Positions 17,746 to 26,813 of a stretch of DNA of 64,000 nt are shown in pieces. The notes under the pieces were generated by a model. The model was not told the origin of the DNA and ran no database searches. It saw nothing but the letters and a program-made list of their open reading frames with translations. The stretch lies in assembly GCA_017305535.1 (NCBI GenBank), contig JAFKKN010000010.1, forward strand, positions 62,001 to 126,000, given 5' to 3'. Made by a program: the position numbers and the translations under genes. Every line of letters starts with the position of its first letter. Position 1 is the stretch's first letter. This stretch comes from Hyphomicrobiales bacterium. GTDB taxonomy: Bacteria; Pseudomonadota; Alphaproteobacteria; Rhizobiales; Xanthobacteraceae.

Positions 17746-18090
17746 ATGTCGGACGGATTATATCCCGCAGCCACGCGCGAACTGGCCGAGAAGCGGCGGT
17801 CGCTCGCACCCGAGGCCGAAGCGGCGTTTCAGGCCTTCAGCCAGAAGGTGTTCGCGGAAGGCGCATTGCCGGTGAAGGTCAAACAACTGATCGCGGTGGC
17901 GGTCGCGCATACCACGCAATGTCCTTACTGCATTTCCGGCCACACCAAGGCGGCGCTGCGTCATGGCGCGTCGCAGGAGGAACTGATGGAAGCGATCTGG
18001 GTCGCCGCCGAAATGCGCGCTGGCGGTGCCTACGCCCATTCGCTGCTGGCAATTACTGAGATGGAGAAGATGGCCGCGAAGGGCGGGTAA
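17746..18090 (+). CDS. Carboxymuconolactone decarboxylase / AhpD-like protein
   Basis: A 114-residue protein starting at ATG 17746 behind CAGGAGAA. It has the AhpD-type redox motif, TTQCPYCISGHTKAA, with Cys59, Cys62 and His66, which in this family supports alkylhydroperoxidase or peroxiredoxin-reductase activity. The helical fold wording (VKQLIAVAVAHTTQ, then EELMEAIWVAAEMRAGGAYAH) is standard. It is 180 bases downstream of htpG and may be a stress protein. A palindromic repeat follows it. The true electron partner is unknown. Confidence 0.85.
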   Translation: MSDGLYPAATRELAEKRRSLAPEAEAAFQAFSQKVFAEGALPVKVKQLIAVAVAHTTQCPYCISGHTKAALRHGASQEELMEAIWVAAEMRAGGAYAHSLLAITEMEKMAAKGG

Positions 18091-18127
18091 GGAGGACGTC
18101 GAGGACAAACCTGTCCGGCGCATCCTG

Positions 18128-18202
18128 CGTCATTGCGAGCGAAGCAATTCAGTTCTTTCCTTAACGCTGGATTGCTTTGTCACCAACGCCCTCGCAACGA
18201 CG
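18128..18202. repeat. REP-type element (CGTCATTGCGAGCGAAG family)
   Basis: The left end CGTCATTGCGAG (18128-18139) and right end CTCGCAACGACG (18191-18202) are inverted, nearly complementary termini of a short element with an inner GCAATTCAG/TGGATTGC pairing. This wording is widespread in Bradyrhizobiaceae intergenic regions. It separates the AhpD-like gene from the LysR gene. Confidence 0.7.
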
Positions 18203-18298
18203 ATCGTGGTGCGCCATCGGCTTGACAGCCTGTGTCCGCGATCGGCTATACATAATTTCGTATTTGGCCGTGGTGCCATAACGAAATGATGGGTGGCC

Positions 18299-19246
18299 AT
18301 GGACCTGCGCCAGCTCCGCTATTTTATGGCGATCGTCGAACAAGGATCATTTTCCCGCGCGGCCGAGATGCTCAACGTCGCACAGCCGGCGCTGAGTCTT
18401 CACGTTCGCCATATGGAAGCCGAACTCGGCACGCCTCTGCTGGTGCGCAGTCCGCAGGGCGTGGTGGCGACCGAGGCGGGGCAGATCCTGCTGCGCAACG
18501 CACGCATCATCACCGATCAGTTCGCCATCGCGCAGCATGAGATCAAGGGGCACGAGGCGGAGCCGGTCGGCGAGGTGCGTCTCGGGCTGCCGGGAACCAT
18601 CAGCCAGTTTCTCTCGGTGCCGCTGATCGTCGAAGCGCGCCGGCTTTATCCCAAGGTCAAGCTGCGGATCGCGGAAGCGATGAGCGGTTTCGTGCTGGAA
18701 TGGATTCGCGAAGCGCGGATCGATCTCGCGGTGTTGTACGGACCGGCGCCGGATCGCTCGCTGGTGTCGTCGCCGCTGTTGACGGAAGATCTGTGGTTGC
18801 TCGGCCCCGCCGCGCCGATGGAGGGCATCAAGGCACCGGCATCGGAGAGTTGCACCTACAAGCGCGCGGCGGAGTTGCCGCTGATCCTGCCCAGCAGTCA
18901 TCACGGGCTGCGCGCGCTGCTGGAAAGAGAAGCGGCGAGCCATTCGCTGTCACTCAACACGGTGATCGAGGCGGATTCCTACGCCAATATCAAAGGGCTG
19001 GTCGGCGTCGGATTGGGCTATTCGATCCTGCCGTTTCACTCGATCGCGCAGGAGGTTGGGGCCGGTACTTTGCGTGCGTGGCGGGTGACGAAGCCGGCAT
19101 TGCGGCGCGACGTCCATCTGGTGCATTCGGTGGCGCGGCCGTTGACGCACGCGGCGACCAAGATCGAAGCGCTGTGCCGCGCCACATTGCTCGATCTCGC
19201 CGCCACCGGCCGCTGGCAAGGCGCGCGGGCGTTGAAGGGGGCATGA
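18299..19246 (+). CDS. LysR-family transcriptional regulator
   Basis: A 315-residue regulator from ATG 18299 (an in-frame GTG two codons upstream is possible). The HTH is MDLRQLRYFMAIVEQGSFSR followed by LNVAQPALSLHVRHMEAELG. The effector domain begins near residue 90 with VGEVRLGLPGTISQF and contains LPLILPSSHHGLRALLE, wording reminiscent of the nitrogen-assimilation (Nac/Cbl-like) LTTR group. No divergent target gene adjoins it, so its regulon is unknown. The preceding gap carries a REP element and a candidate AT-rich promoter (ATACATAATTTCG). Confidence 0.92.
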   Translation: MDLRQLRYFMAIVEQGSFSRAAEMLNVAQPALSLHVRHMEAELGTPLLVRSPQGVVATEAGQILLRNARIITDQFAIAQHEIKGHEAEPVGEVRLGLPGTISQFLSVPLIVEARRLYPKVKLRIAEAMSGFVLEWIREARIDLAVLYGPAPDRSLVSSPLLTEDLWLLGPAAPMEGIKAPASESCTYKRAAELPLILPSSHHGLRALLEREAASHSLSLNTVIEADSYANIKGLVGVGLGYSILPFHSIAQEVGAGTLRAWRVTKPALRRDVHLVHSVARPLTHAATKIEALCRATLLDLAATGRWQGARALKGA

Positions 19247-19317
19247 GCACGCGATCTGCTTGGATAAATTGAGGATGTGTTGAGAACCCATCCATCGTCA
19301 TGAAACTATCCGTCGTC

Positions 19318-19481
19318 ATGGCCGGATTTATTCCGGCCATCCACGAGTTAGCTGCAACGAGAAAGACGTGGATGGCCGGGACCATAGGCGAGCGAAGCGA
19401 CGCCGTTCTTCGAACGGCTATGGGCGAGCGAAGCGACGCCGTTCTTCGAACGGCTATGCCCGGCCATGACGGAGAGGTGGA
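19318..19481. repeat. Mosaic extragenic repeat with a tandem 36-base hairpin unit
   Basis: The outer part is the GTCATGGCCGG family: ATGGCCGGA (19318-19326) and TCCGGCCAT (19332-19340) form a hairpin, and GGATGGCCGGGA near 19371 and CCCGGCCATGAC near 19459 form the second. Inserted between the latter are two exact tandem 36-base units (19387-19422 and 19423-19458), each with the hairpin GCCGTTC-TTC-GAACGGC. A single copy of the unit, with one base change, occurs in the same context at 44233-44268. Confidence 0.85.
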
Positions 19482-19504
19482 GTTCTGGGAGTTTCCATAG
19501 TGCT

Positions 19505-20371
19505 CTACTTCGACGTCGCTCCCGCACCTTCACCCGCCGTCCATAACGCCTTAAGCCCGTCGCGATAGGTTGGATACGCGAGGTCGACGTTCAGGTCGCG
19601 TTTCAGCCGCGCGTTGGAGATGCGATTGTTGGTCGCGTAGAAGCTGCGCGCCATGTCGCTGAGCCCGGCGTCCGCGAAATCGATCTCCGGCGGCGGTGCG
19701 ATGCCCATTAATGAGGCGGCGAACGTCACCACATCCTGCGGCGGCGCGGGCTCATCGTCGCAGACATTCCAGATATCAGTCGTTTCGTGCGCGAAGGCGG
19801 CCGCGATGGACTGCGCGATGTCCGTGACGTGGATGCGATTGAAGACCTGTCCCGGCTTGACAATGCGACGCGCCGTGCCGGCCCGCAGATTTGTCAGCGC
19901 GTTGCGTCGCGGACCATAAATTCCCGCAAGTCGCAGGATGCTGGTGCGTTCGCCGGCAAGGGTCATCCATTCGCTCTCCGCCGTCGCACGGGCCGTGCGG
20001 CGTCCGGCGCTCGGCGCGACTGGTGCTGTCTCGTCGATCCATTGGCCGTTGTGATCGCCATAAACGCCGACCGTCGAGAGATAGACGATGCGCCGAATGC
20101 CGCTTGCCGCGATGATGGGGCCGAACGCTCGGAGCACCGGATCGCCGTTACCGGACGGCGGCACCGAGATCAGCAGCAAGTCCGCCTTCGCGAGAGTCTT
20201 GGCGATGATGGGATCGGCGCGGTCGGGACCAAAATTCAGTGTCTCGCAATCGCCTCTCGCCGCGTGGCGCGACGTGTCGCGGACAGTAGCGGTGATGTTT
20301 GCGTAGTCGCCGGCAAAGCGATCGAGAAAGTGACGGCAGCTATAGCCGAGGCCGAAGATGAATAGATTCAT
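19505..20371 (-). CDS. NAD(P)-binding epimerase/dehydratase-like protein (YeeZ-like)
   Basis: A 288-residue extended-SDR-type protein. The N-terminal nucleotide motif is MNLFIFGLGYSCRHFL (GxGxxC/S type), then IVYLSTVGVYGDHNGQWIDE with a conserved Ser/Thr and Tyr, then TSILRLAGIYGPRRNAL and NRIHVTDIAQSI. The normal YxxxK pair is not obvious; the sequence after VYG has no YxxxK. It resembles the YeeZ/NAD-dependent epimerase group whose role is uncertain. It lies 65 bases downstream of the cysteine desulfurase gene on the same strand, which could mean co-transcription. Confidence 0.75.
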   Translation of the reverse strand: MNLFIFGLGYSCRHFLDRFAGDYANITATVRDTSRHAARGDCETLNFGPDRADPIIAKTLAKADLLLISVPPSGNGDPVLRAFGPIIAASGIRRIVYLSTVGVYGDHNGQWIDETAPVAPSAGRRTARATAESEWMTLAGERTSILRLAGIYGPRRNALTNLRAGTARRIVKPGQVFNRIHVTDIAQSIAAAFAHETTDIWNVCDDEPAPPQDVVTFAASLMGIAPPPEIDFADAGLSDMARSFYATNNRISNARLKRDLNVDLAYPTYRDGLKALWTAGEGAGATSK

Positions 20372-20436
20372 GCCGTATCCCGGACGCGGTCAGCCAGGAC
20401 CGGCCTCTGAAGGTCGTGACGATTTCGACCTGCACT

Positions 20437-21585
20437 CTACGACGCGGAGGCCGTTCCAGCCATACACTTGCGCCACGCCTCGGCAAGCGCTTCCGCCGCA
20501 TCCTCGACCTCGCGTGTCGTGGTGGTCGCACCCAACGACAGCCGCACCGCGCCGAGCGCCTTGCGCTCGGGAACGCCCATGGCGCGCAGAATGGCGGAGG
20601 CTTCCTCGCGGTCGGCGTGACACGCCGAGCCGGTGGAGGCCATCACCTGCTGACATGCCTCCAGTACCGCGCGGCCGGAGGCGCCAGGAAACAGGACGTT
20701 GAGCGTATTCGGTAGTCGTGCGGTCGGGTGTCCCGTGAGAACGATGTCCGGAATGGTGTGTTGCAACCGCGCGAACAGATCGCGGGTCAGCACCACCATT
20801 TGCGCGGTGCTACCCTCACGCAGCCGCTCGGCGGCGAGACGGCAGGCTTCCCCGAGGCCGACGATGGAGGCGACGTTCTCGGTGCCGGGGCGGCGGCCGG
20901 ATTCCTGGCCCGCGCCGCGCAGTACCGATTGCGTGCGCACACCGCGCCTGACGTAAAGCACGCCGATCCCCTTCGGCGCATAGAGCTTGTGACCGGCGAT
21001 CGACAGCAGATCGATGTCGAGCGTTTTCACATCGACGGCGATTTTGCCGACGGCTTGCGCGGCATCGACATGGATCAGCGCACCGTGCTCGTGCGCGGAG
21101 GCGACGATCTCGGCGACCGGTTGCAGGACGCCGGTTTCGTTCTGGGCGTGGATCAGCGTGACGAGCCCCGCGCCGTCGCGGATGGCACGACGTGCATCGT
21201 CGGGATCGATGCGGCCGTCAGCTCCGACCCCGATGCGATGAACGGCGTAACCGTCTCGCGCCAGTTGATCGCACGGTTCGTCGGTTGCCGGATGCTCGAC
21301 CGTGCTGGTAACGATGGCGCGCTTGCCGCCGTTCGGTCCGATGCTGCCGCGAATGGCGATGTTGTTCGCCTCCGTGCCGCCGCTGGTGAAGATGATCTCC
21401 TCGGGTTCGGCGCCGATGAGTGCAGCGACATGACCGCGTGCGACAGCGATTGCATCTTTCGCAGCGTGGCCGAGCGCGTAGCTCGATGACGGGTTGCCGT
21501 ATTGCTCGCGCAGGAACGGCAGCATGGCATCGAGTACGCGAGGCGCGATCGGCGTGGTGGCGTTGTGGTCAAGATAGATCGGCAT
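20437..21585 (-). CDS. Cysteine desulfurase (NifS/IscS family)
   Basis: A 382-residue PLP enzyme that would mobilise sulfur (or selenium) from cysteine. The start is placed at the ATG giving MPIYLDHNATTP, preceded by GGACA; an in-frame ATG at 21606 would add seven residues. Key motifs are TSGGTEANNIAIRG, HVDAAQAVGK, the PLP lysine in SIAGHKLYAPKG, GGQE-like GAGQESGRRPGTEN, and the mobile-loop Cys in MASTGSACHA. No isc or suf partners adjoin it. Its closeness to a selenoprotein formate dehydrogenase locus suggests a role in Fe-S, Mo-cofactor sulfuration or selenium supply (inference). Confidence 0.92.
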   Translation of the reverse strand: MPIYLDHNATTPIAPRVLDAMLPFLREQYGNPSSSYALGHAAKDAIAVARGHVAALIGAEPEEIIFTSGGTEANNIAIRGSIGPNGGKRAIVTSTVEHPATDEPCDQLARDGYAVHRIGVGADGRIDPDDARRAIRDGAGLVTLIHAQNETGVLQPVAEIVASAHEHGALIHVDAAQAVGKIAVDVKTLDIDLLSIAGHKLYAPKGIGVLYVRRGVRTQSVLRGAGQESGRRPGTENVASIVGLGEACRLAAERLREGSTAQMVVLTRDLFARLQHTIPDIVLTGHPTARLPNTLNVLFPGASGRAVLEACQQVMASTGSACHADREEASAILRAMGVPERKALGAVRLSLGATTTTREVEDAAEALAEAWRKCMAGTASAS

Positions 21586-21605
21586 CGGCGTGTCCGAAAA
21601 TGACA

Positions 21606-21631
21606 ACGGGCGCGACCGAGGCCGCGCCCGT
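21606..21631 (-). terminator. Stem-loop after the transglutaminase-like gene
   Basis: Bases 21606-21614 and 21623-21631 form a perfect nine-base stem (ACGGGCGCG/CGCGCCCGT) with an eight-base loop. On the minus strand it lies 13 bases after the transglutaminase-like stop and is followed by TGTCATTTTCG, a weak U-rich tail. It probably separates that gene from the desulfurase gene. Confidence 0.5.
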
Positions 21632-21644
21632 CATGTCAGCGCGA

Positions 21645-22751
21645 TCAGGTTGCGGTGGCTTCCTTCGCCATCAGCGCGTAGCGGAAGTTGTCGGGGTCGA
21701 GGCAATCGAGCAGCAGCGACGCGCGCTCGGCCTGCGGATACATCAGGAAGCCGAGTTTCGGATGCTTGCCGTTCGGCAGCGCTACATCATGCGCAGTGTT
21801 GTAGGCGATCCAGTTGCCTTCCCACGCCCCGAACAGCGCCTTGCGCGCCGCGACAACTTTGGCGTCGGTGATCGGAAGATTGGTTGGCGGTTCTTCCAGC
21901 ATCACCTTGCGCACGTCGGCGGGATCGACTGGTACCCAACCGAAGCCGTCGAGAAAGACTTCGGCACGGCAGTGCTGTGCCTTGGTGACGTTGGCCGAAC
22001 CGGCGCCGAGGCTCTTGTAACCGAATTGCGAGGGCAACACGCGAAGGCCGTAGACGTCGCGCGCCGGCACACCGGCGGCGCGGGCGAGTCCGACATAAAG
22101 CGCGTTGAGATCGGCGCACTTGCCGCCGAGATTGCCGCTTTTGAGCATGGAGGCGACATCGCCGATGCCGCAACCTCGCGTGGAAGCGGTGCGCACCGTA
22201 TTCTCCACCACCCATTCGTAGATCGCGCGCGCCTTCTCGATGTCGGTTGAGGCTTTCGCTTCAGTGACGATCTTGTCCGAGGTCTGCTTGACGATGCCGT
22301 CGACCGGAATCAATTCGGTACCTTGAAGGTTGAGCTTGCGCTCGGCATCGCTGAGCGGGGGAGCTTTGCCCGGTTTACTAAGATCAATGGCGCGGTCGCG
22401 CGTCGCCACGCGACTGGTGACTTCGATCGTCGGCATGAACTCGTCGTCCTTCCAGATCACGTGCAGCATGTCCGCGCCGTATTTCGGATCGCGCACGCGT
22501 TCCACCTTGGCGGCGTTGCCTGTCCACTTGGTTTCGCCCGGACGGCTCCACTCGGTTTCGTTCACGGAGGGCAGCGGAATCCAGGCCTGCATTTTTCCGT
22601 CCGGCTTGGCGATCTCGAGCTTGGTGACGAGATCGACGCTGCGCCATGCGCCGGGATTCGGCGCAAAAACGGCCTGCGCCCACGCCGTGCCCGGCAGCGC
22701 CGCGGCGAGCGATAGCGCGGTGGTGCCTTGAATGAATTCGCGTCGGTTCAT
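21645..22751 (-). CDS. Tat-exported transglutaminase-like cysteine peptidase fold protein
   Basis: A 368-residue periplasmic protein. The N-terminus MNRREFIQGTTALSLAAALP is a twin-arginine signal with Ala-x-Ala cleavage near residue 26. The catalytic core of the transglutaminase-like superfamily is visible: Cys212 in GGKCADLNALYVGLARAAG, His260 in AQHCRAEVFL and Asp276 in GWVPVDPADV. The Tat signal is odd for a protein with no evident cofactor. The start overlaps the TlpA-like stop by four bases (ATGA), so the two are coupled. Substrate unknown; a peptide or protein cross-link/hydrolysis role is possible. Confidence 0.85.
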   Translation of the reverse strand: MNRREFIQGTTALSLAAALPGTAWAQAVFAPNPGAWRSVDLVTKLEIAKPDGKMQAWIPLPSVNETEWSRPGETKWTGNAAKVERVRDPKYGADMLHVIWKDDEFMPTIEVTSRVATRDRAIDLSKPGKAPPLSDAERKLNLQGTELIPVDGIVKQTSDKIVTEAKASTDIEKARAIYEWVVENTVRTASTRGCGIGDVASMLKSGNLGGKCADLNALYVGLARAAGVPARDVYGLRVLPSQFGYKSLGAGSANVTKAQHCRAEVFLDGFGWVPVDPADVRKVMLEEPPTNLPITDAKVVAARKALFGAWEGNWIAYNTAHDVALPNGKHPKLGFLMYPQAERASLLLDCLDPDNFRYALMAKEATAT

Positions 22752-23470
22752 CGTGTCGTCTCCTCACGTGGATTGTTGATTATTTGGATGGTGATGGGTT
22801 GGGTGCGGGATACCGCCGCCGGATACAGCGTTTCGATGGTCGTCAGCACGTCGGGCCGCGACCAGTCGAGGTCGCCTTCGATGAAAAGCCGCGGCGTGAG
22901 ATCGGGCGCGAGCACGACAGTCGACGGCAGCGCGCTCACTTGCCATGCCTTGGTGACGGCGCGGTCGCGGTCGAGCAGGACGGGAAAATTCACCGGCAGC
23001 TTTTCGAAGAAGGCACGCACCCGCAGATCGACTTCGGCGACATCAATGGCGACGATCTTCAACGGTTTGCCGCGAGCGATCTCCGTCAGCCGTTGCAGCG
23101 AGGTGATTTCGCGGACACAGGGCTCGCACCACGTCGCGAAGAAGTGCAGCAGTACGACGTTGCCCTTGAAGTCTTGCAGGTCGCGCGGCGTGCCGCGCAG
23201 GTCATCCAGACTGAAGGACCTCGGCGCTGCTTCAGTCCATGGCCGGAGAGCAGGCGTTTCCGATGCGGCGGGAAAGGGGGTGAAGCCTGCGAAGACGGCA
23301 GCCGCCAGCGCAGTCCACACAAGGAGCTTGCGTGGAAAACCGTCCGCGTCCTGATTCGATCTGGAAGATATTCGGCCCCGACCCGCGGGAGCGGTGCTTG
23401 CCGCCACGCTGCCCAGTTTGAGGTCGCTCGACAATCTCGTCAATAAGTCGAAGTGCGGCGAAATGCCCAT
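22748..23470 (-). CDS. TlpA/ResA-like thioredoxin-fold protein
   Basis: A thioredoxin-like protein with the redox motif FFATWCEPCVREI and a signal or anchor segment KLLVWTALAAAVFAGF, so it acts in the periplasm. The start is uncertain: the first ATG (23470) gives 240 residues with a long polar lead before the hydrophobic segment, and upstream in-frame codons reach 23548. The cis-Pro region reads SALPSTVVLAPD. It is coupled by ATGA overlap to the Tat-exported transglutaminase-like gene and is divergent from the formate dehydrogenase operon. A role in disulfide reduction of exported or haem proteins is plausible but not shown. Confidence 0.82.
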   Translation of the reverse strand: MGISPHFDLLTRLSSDLKLGSVAASTAPAGRGRISSRSNQDADGFPRKLLVWTALAAAVFAGFTPFPAASETPALRPWTEAAPRSFSLDDLRGTPRDLQDFKGNVVLLHFFATWCEPCVREITSLQRLTEIARGKPLKIVAIDVAEVDLRVRAFFEKLPVNFPVLLDRDRAVTKAWQVSALPSTVVLAPDLTPRLFIEGDLDWSRPDVLTTIETLYPAAVSRTQPITIQIINNPREETTR

Positions 23471-23548
23471 CGAGAGGGCGGTTCTTGCCGTTTCGCAGCG
23501 AAGTTCTTCGCAAAGATGTATTCTTGAGGAATAATTCAGCAAATGCAA

Positions 23549-23723
23549 AGAGATAACGCGTTGTTGCGACTGCGGTATCGCGACGCGGTATATTGTCGTG
23601 TGAAATGTTGTTGCCGGTTTTGCTGCTTTGACAGTGCATTGATATCGCCGTACTTTTTATTTTGACAAACTCTAAAGTTTGGGACGTCCCCCGTTGGGGG
23701 CCGGAATTTGGGAGGAATGTTCC
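23549..23723 (+). promoter_or_regulatory. Upstream region of the formate dehydrogenase operon
   Basis: No gene is supported here. Visible elements are a direct repeat GCGGTAT occurring twice with 13-base spacing near 23570-23595, a TTGACA near 23662 without a convincing -10 partner, the palindrome GGGACGTCCC near 23683, a small CCCC/GGGG hairpin just after it, and a strong Shine-Dalgarno GGAGGAA at 23711-23717 that fixes the alpha-subunit ATG at 23724. A sigma-54 or FNR-type site was not recognised. Confidence 0.35.
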
Positions 23724-26700
23724 ATGAACATGGAACTCTCGCGGCGCTCGTTTATGCTCGGGGCCGGCGCGGGTTTGGCGGGAACGAGTCTTGGGGCGCT
23801 TGGATTTGGTGAAATCGAAGCCGCTCACGCACTATCGATCCGGCCTTTCAAGCTCGCGCAGACCAAGGAAGTTCGCAGCCAGTGTCCTTATTGTGCGGTC
23901 TGCTGCGGCATGATGATTTTCGCGGCCGAAAGCAAGGTCGAGAAGGGCAAGATGGAAGTCACCCATATCGAGGGTGACGTGGACCATCCGGTCAATCGCG
24001 GAACGTTGTGCCCGAAGGGCGCCGGCGCGATCGACTACATCAAGTCGAAGTCGCGCGTTAAGTATCCGATGTATCGCAAGCCCGGCACGAACAGCTTCGA
24101 GCGTGTGAGCTGGGATTTCGCGATGGAGCGCATCGCGAAGCTGATGAAGGAAGATCGCGACGCCAACTGGGTCGAGAAGAACCGCGATGGCGTGACCGTC
24201 AACCGTTGGTTGACCACCGCGTTCCTCGCCGGCTCCTCGGTCGCCAACGAAGGCGGATGGGCGACGTTCAAGGTCTCGCGTGGCCTTGGGCTGTTACAGA
24301 TCGAAAACCAAGCCAGGATTTGACACGGACCGACGGTGGCCAGTTTGGGCCCCACATTTGGTCGCGGTGCAATGACGAACAGCTGGACTGACATCAAGAA
24401 CGCCGATGTCATCTGGATCATGGGTGGTAACGCAGCGGAAGCGCATCCCTGCGGATTCAAATGGGTCACCGAGGCGAAAGCCGAGCGTGGCGCCAAGCTG
24501 ATGGTGGTCGACCCGCGGTTCAACCGCTCGGCTTCGGTCGCGGATCACTATGCGCCGATCCGCTCCGGATCGGACATCGCGTTCCTGTCGGGTGTGATCA
24601 ACTACCTGCTCACCAACGACAAGATTCACAAGGAGTACGTGCGCAACTTCACCAACGCCGCGTTCATCGTGCGCGATGACTTCGAGTTTAACGAGGGTCT
24701 GTTCTCGGGATACGACGAGTCGAAGCGCTCCTATGATCGCAGCACCTGGGAATACAAGTTCGGTGACGACGGCTTCGCCATTCGCGATATGACGTTGCAG
24801 GATCCGCGCTGTGTCTTCCAGTTGATGAAGAAGCACTTCGCGCAATACACGCCGGAACTGGTCGAGCGCGTCTCGGGCACCCCGAAGGACAAGTTCCTGA
24901 AGGTTGCCGACTGGGTCGCGTCCACCGCCAACGGCGAGCGCGCGATGACAATCATGTACGCGCTCGGATGGACACAGCACTCCCATGGTGCGCAGAACAT
25001 CCGTTGCGCGGCGATGATCCAGCTTCTGTGCGGCAATATCGGTATTCCCGGCGGCGGCGTGAACGCATTGCGCGGTCACTCCAACGTGCAGGGCATCACC
25101 GACGTCGGCACCCTGACGGCGGCGATCCCGGGCTATCTGGCCCTGCCGACCGAACAGGAACCGACGCTGGAGTCGCACCTCGGCAAGCGTACCTTCAAGC
25201 CGCTGACGCCAAACCAGACCAGCTATTGGCAGAACTATCACAAGTTCTACGTCAGCTTCCTGAAGACGCAGTTCGGCGCCAATGCCACCAAGGAGAACGA
25301 GTTCGGCTACAACTACCTGCCGAAGCTTGATGGCATCTATGACTGCATCAAGATGTTCGACCTGATGCATCAGGGCAAGACCACCGGTCTCCTCTGTCAG
25401 GGCTTCAACCCCCTGATGGCGATTCCGAACACGAACAAGAGCCGGGAAGCGCTGTCGAAGCTGAAGTTCCTGGTCAGCATGGACCCGATCGAGACCGATA
25501 CGGCTCGGTTCTGGGAGAACCATGGCGAGTTCAACAACATCGATCCCGCCAAGGTTCAGACTGAAGTCTTCATGCTGCCGGTCACCTCGTTCGCCGAGGA
25601 AGAAGGCAGTGTGACCAACTCCAGCCGCCTCATCCAGTGGAAGTGGAAGGCTGCCGATCCCTACTTCGAGTCGAAGACCGACACGGAGATTCTCGCCGAC
25701 CTGTTCGTGCGTATGCGCAAGATGTACGAAAAGGACGGCGGCAAGGGTAAGGAAGCGCTGCTTGCGGTGGACTGGAGCTACAAGGACCCGCTGCATCCGA
25801 CTGTCGACGAGCTTCAGATCGAGCTCAACGGCAAGGCCTTGACCGACCTCAAGGACGCGGAAGGCAAGGTGGTTCGCGCCGCCGGCCAGCGGCTCGCCAC
25901 CTTCGGCGAAATGCGTGACGACGGTTCGACCGACGGCTGCATGTGGATCTACACAGGCTTCTACGGTCCGACCGGCAACATGGCGCAGCGGCGCGATAAT
26001 GCCGACCCGTCAGGGCTCGGTGTCTATCCGAGCTGGGGCTTCTCCTGGCCGGCCAACCGCCGCATCCAGTACAATCGCGCCTCGGCCGATCCTGACGGCA
26101 AGCCGTGGAGCGAGCGCAAGAAGTACATGTACTGGGATGGTCAGCGCTGGAGCGGTCCGGACGTTCCGGACTACGTGCCGACCATTCCGCCGGATCGGGC
26201 GGTGGGCCCCTTCATCATGAACGCGGAAGGCGTGTCGCGCCTCTGGGTTCGTGGCCTGATGGCCGACGGTCCGTTCCCGGTGCACATGGAGCCGTTCGAA
26301 TCTCCGGTCGGCAACCTGGTGTTCCCGAAACTCAAGGGCAACCCGGTAGCGCGGGTGTTCAAGTACGATATGGAGGCGCTTGGCACGTCCAAGGACTTCC
26401 CGATCGTTGGCACCACCTACCGCCTCACCGAGCATTTCCACTACTGGACCAAGACTGTTCACGCCAACGCGGTGATGCAGCCCGAGTTCTTCGTGGAGAT
26501 GTCGGAGGAGCTCGCCAAGGAGAAGGGCATCAAGCACGGGCAGCGCGTCCGGATCTGGTCCAAGCGCGGCGAGGTCAAGGGCAAGGCCGTCGTCACCAAG
26601 CGCCTGAAGCCGTTCAAGATCGACGGCAAGACGGTGCACGAGGTGGGCCTGCCGCTCAACTTCGGCTTCATCGGCGAAACCAAGAAAGCGTCACCGATCA

Positions 26701-26798
26701 ACTCGCTGACCTCGGCGATCGGTGACTCGAACTCGCAGACGCCTGAGTTCAAGGCGTTCCTTGTCAACGTCGAGCCCATTGCGGGCCCGGTGGCTTAA
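23724..26798 (+). CDS. fdoG: Formate dehydrogenase alpha subunit, selenocysteine-containing (FdnG/FdoG type)
   Basis: A 1024-residue catalytic subunit when the in-frame TGA at 24321-24323 is read as selenocysteine (residue 200). It oxidises formate to CO2 at a Mo(or W)-bis-MGD centre facing the periplasm. The twin-arginine signal LSRRSFMLGAG is at residues 5-15. The [4Fe-4S] ligands are Cys54, Cys57, Cys61 and Cys96, with Lys98 next to the cluster. The context around the UGA, ENQARI-U-HGPTVASLGPTFG, matches enterobacterial FdnG/FdoG, whose Sec is at 196. FGRGAMTNSWTDIKNADV and MGGNAAEAHPCGFKW follow. The beta, gamma, fdhE and sel genes downstream complete the system. Starts at ATG 23724 behind GGAGGAA. 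Confidence 0.96.
24321..24363 (+). promoter_or_regulatory. UGA Sec codon and bacterial SECIS-like hairpin
   Basis: The TGA at 24321 is followed at once by pairable segments: GACC (24328-24331) with GGTC (24360-24363), GTGG (24336-24339) with CCAC (24352-24355), and CC (24340-24341) with GG (24348-24349), leaving the apical loop AGTTTG with a GU step. Distance from UGA to loop (about 18 bases) and the GU loop fit bacterial SECIS elements recognised by SelB. The internal mismatches were judged by eye, not folded by software. Confidence 0.8.
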
Positions 26799-26813
26799 GG
26801 GGGAGGGCAACAG

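Noticed and set aside
23655-23700. TTGACA near 23662 as a sigma-70 -35 box for the formate dehydrogenase operon
   Set aside because: No acceptable -10 hexamer at 16-18 bases; kept only as a note in the upstream-region entry.
24294-25796. Long open frame (500 codons) on the minus strand opposite the formate dehydrogenase gene
   Set aside because: Arg/His/Val-rich antisense shadow typical of high-GC coding DNA; no domain, no start signal, fully covered by a certain gene.
23724-26798. The formate dehydrogenase alpha gene appears split into two open frames by TGA at 24321
   Set aside because: The TGA is in frame, sits exactly where family members have selenocysteine, is followed by a SECIS-like hairpin, and all sel genes are present. 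It is a recoded codon, not a nonsense mutation.
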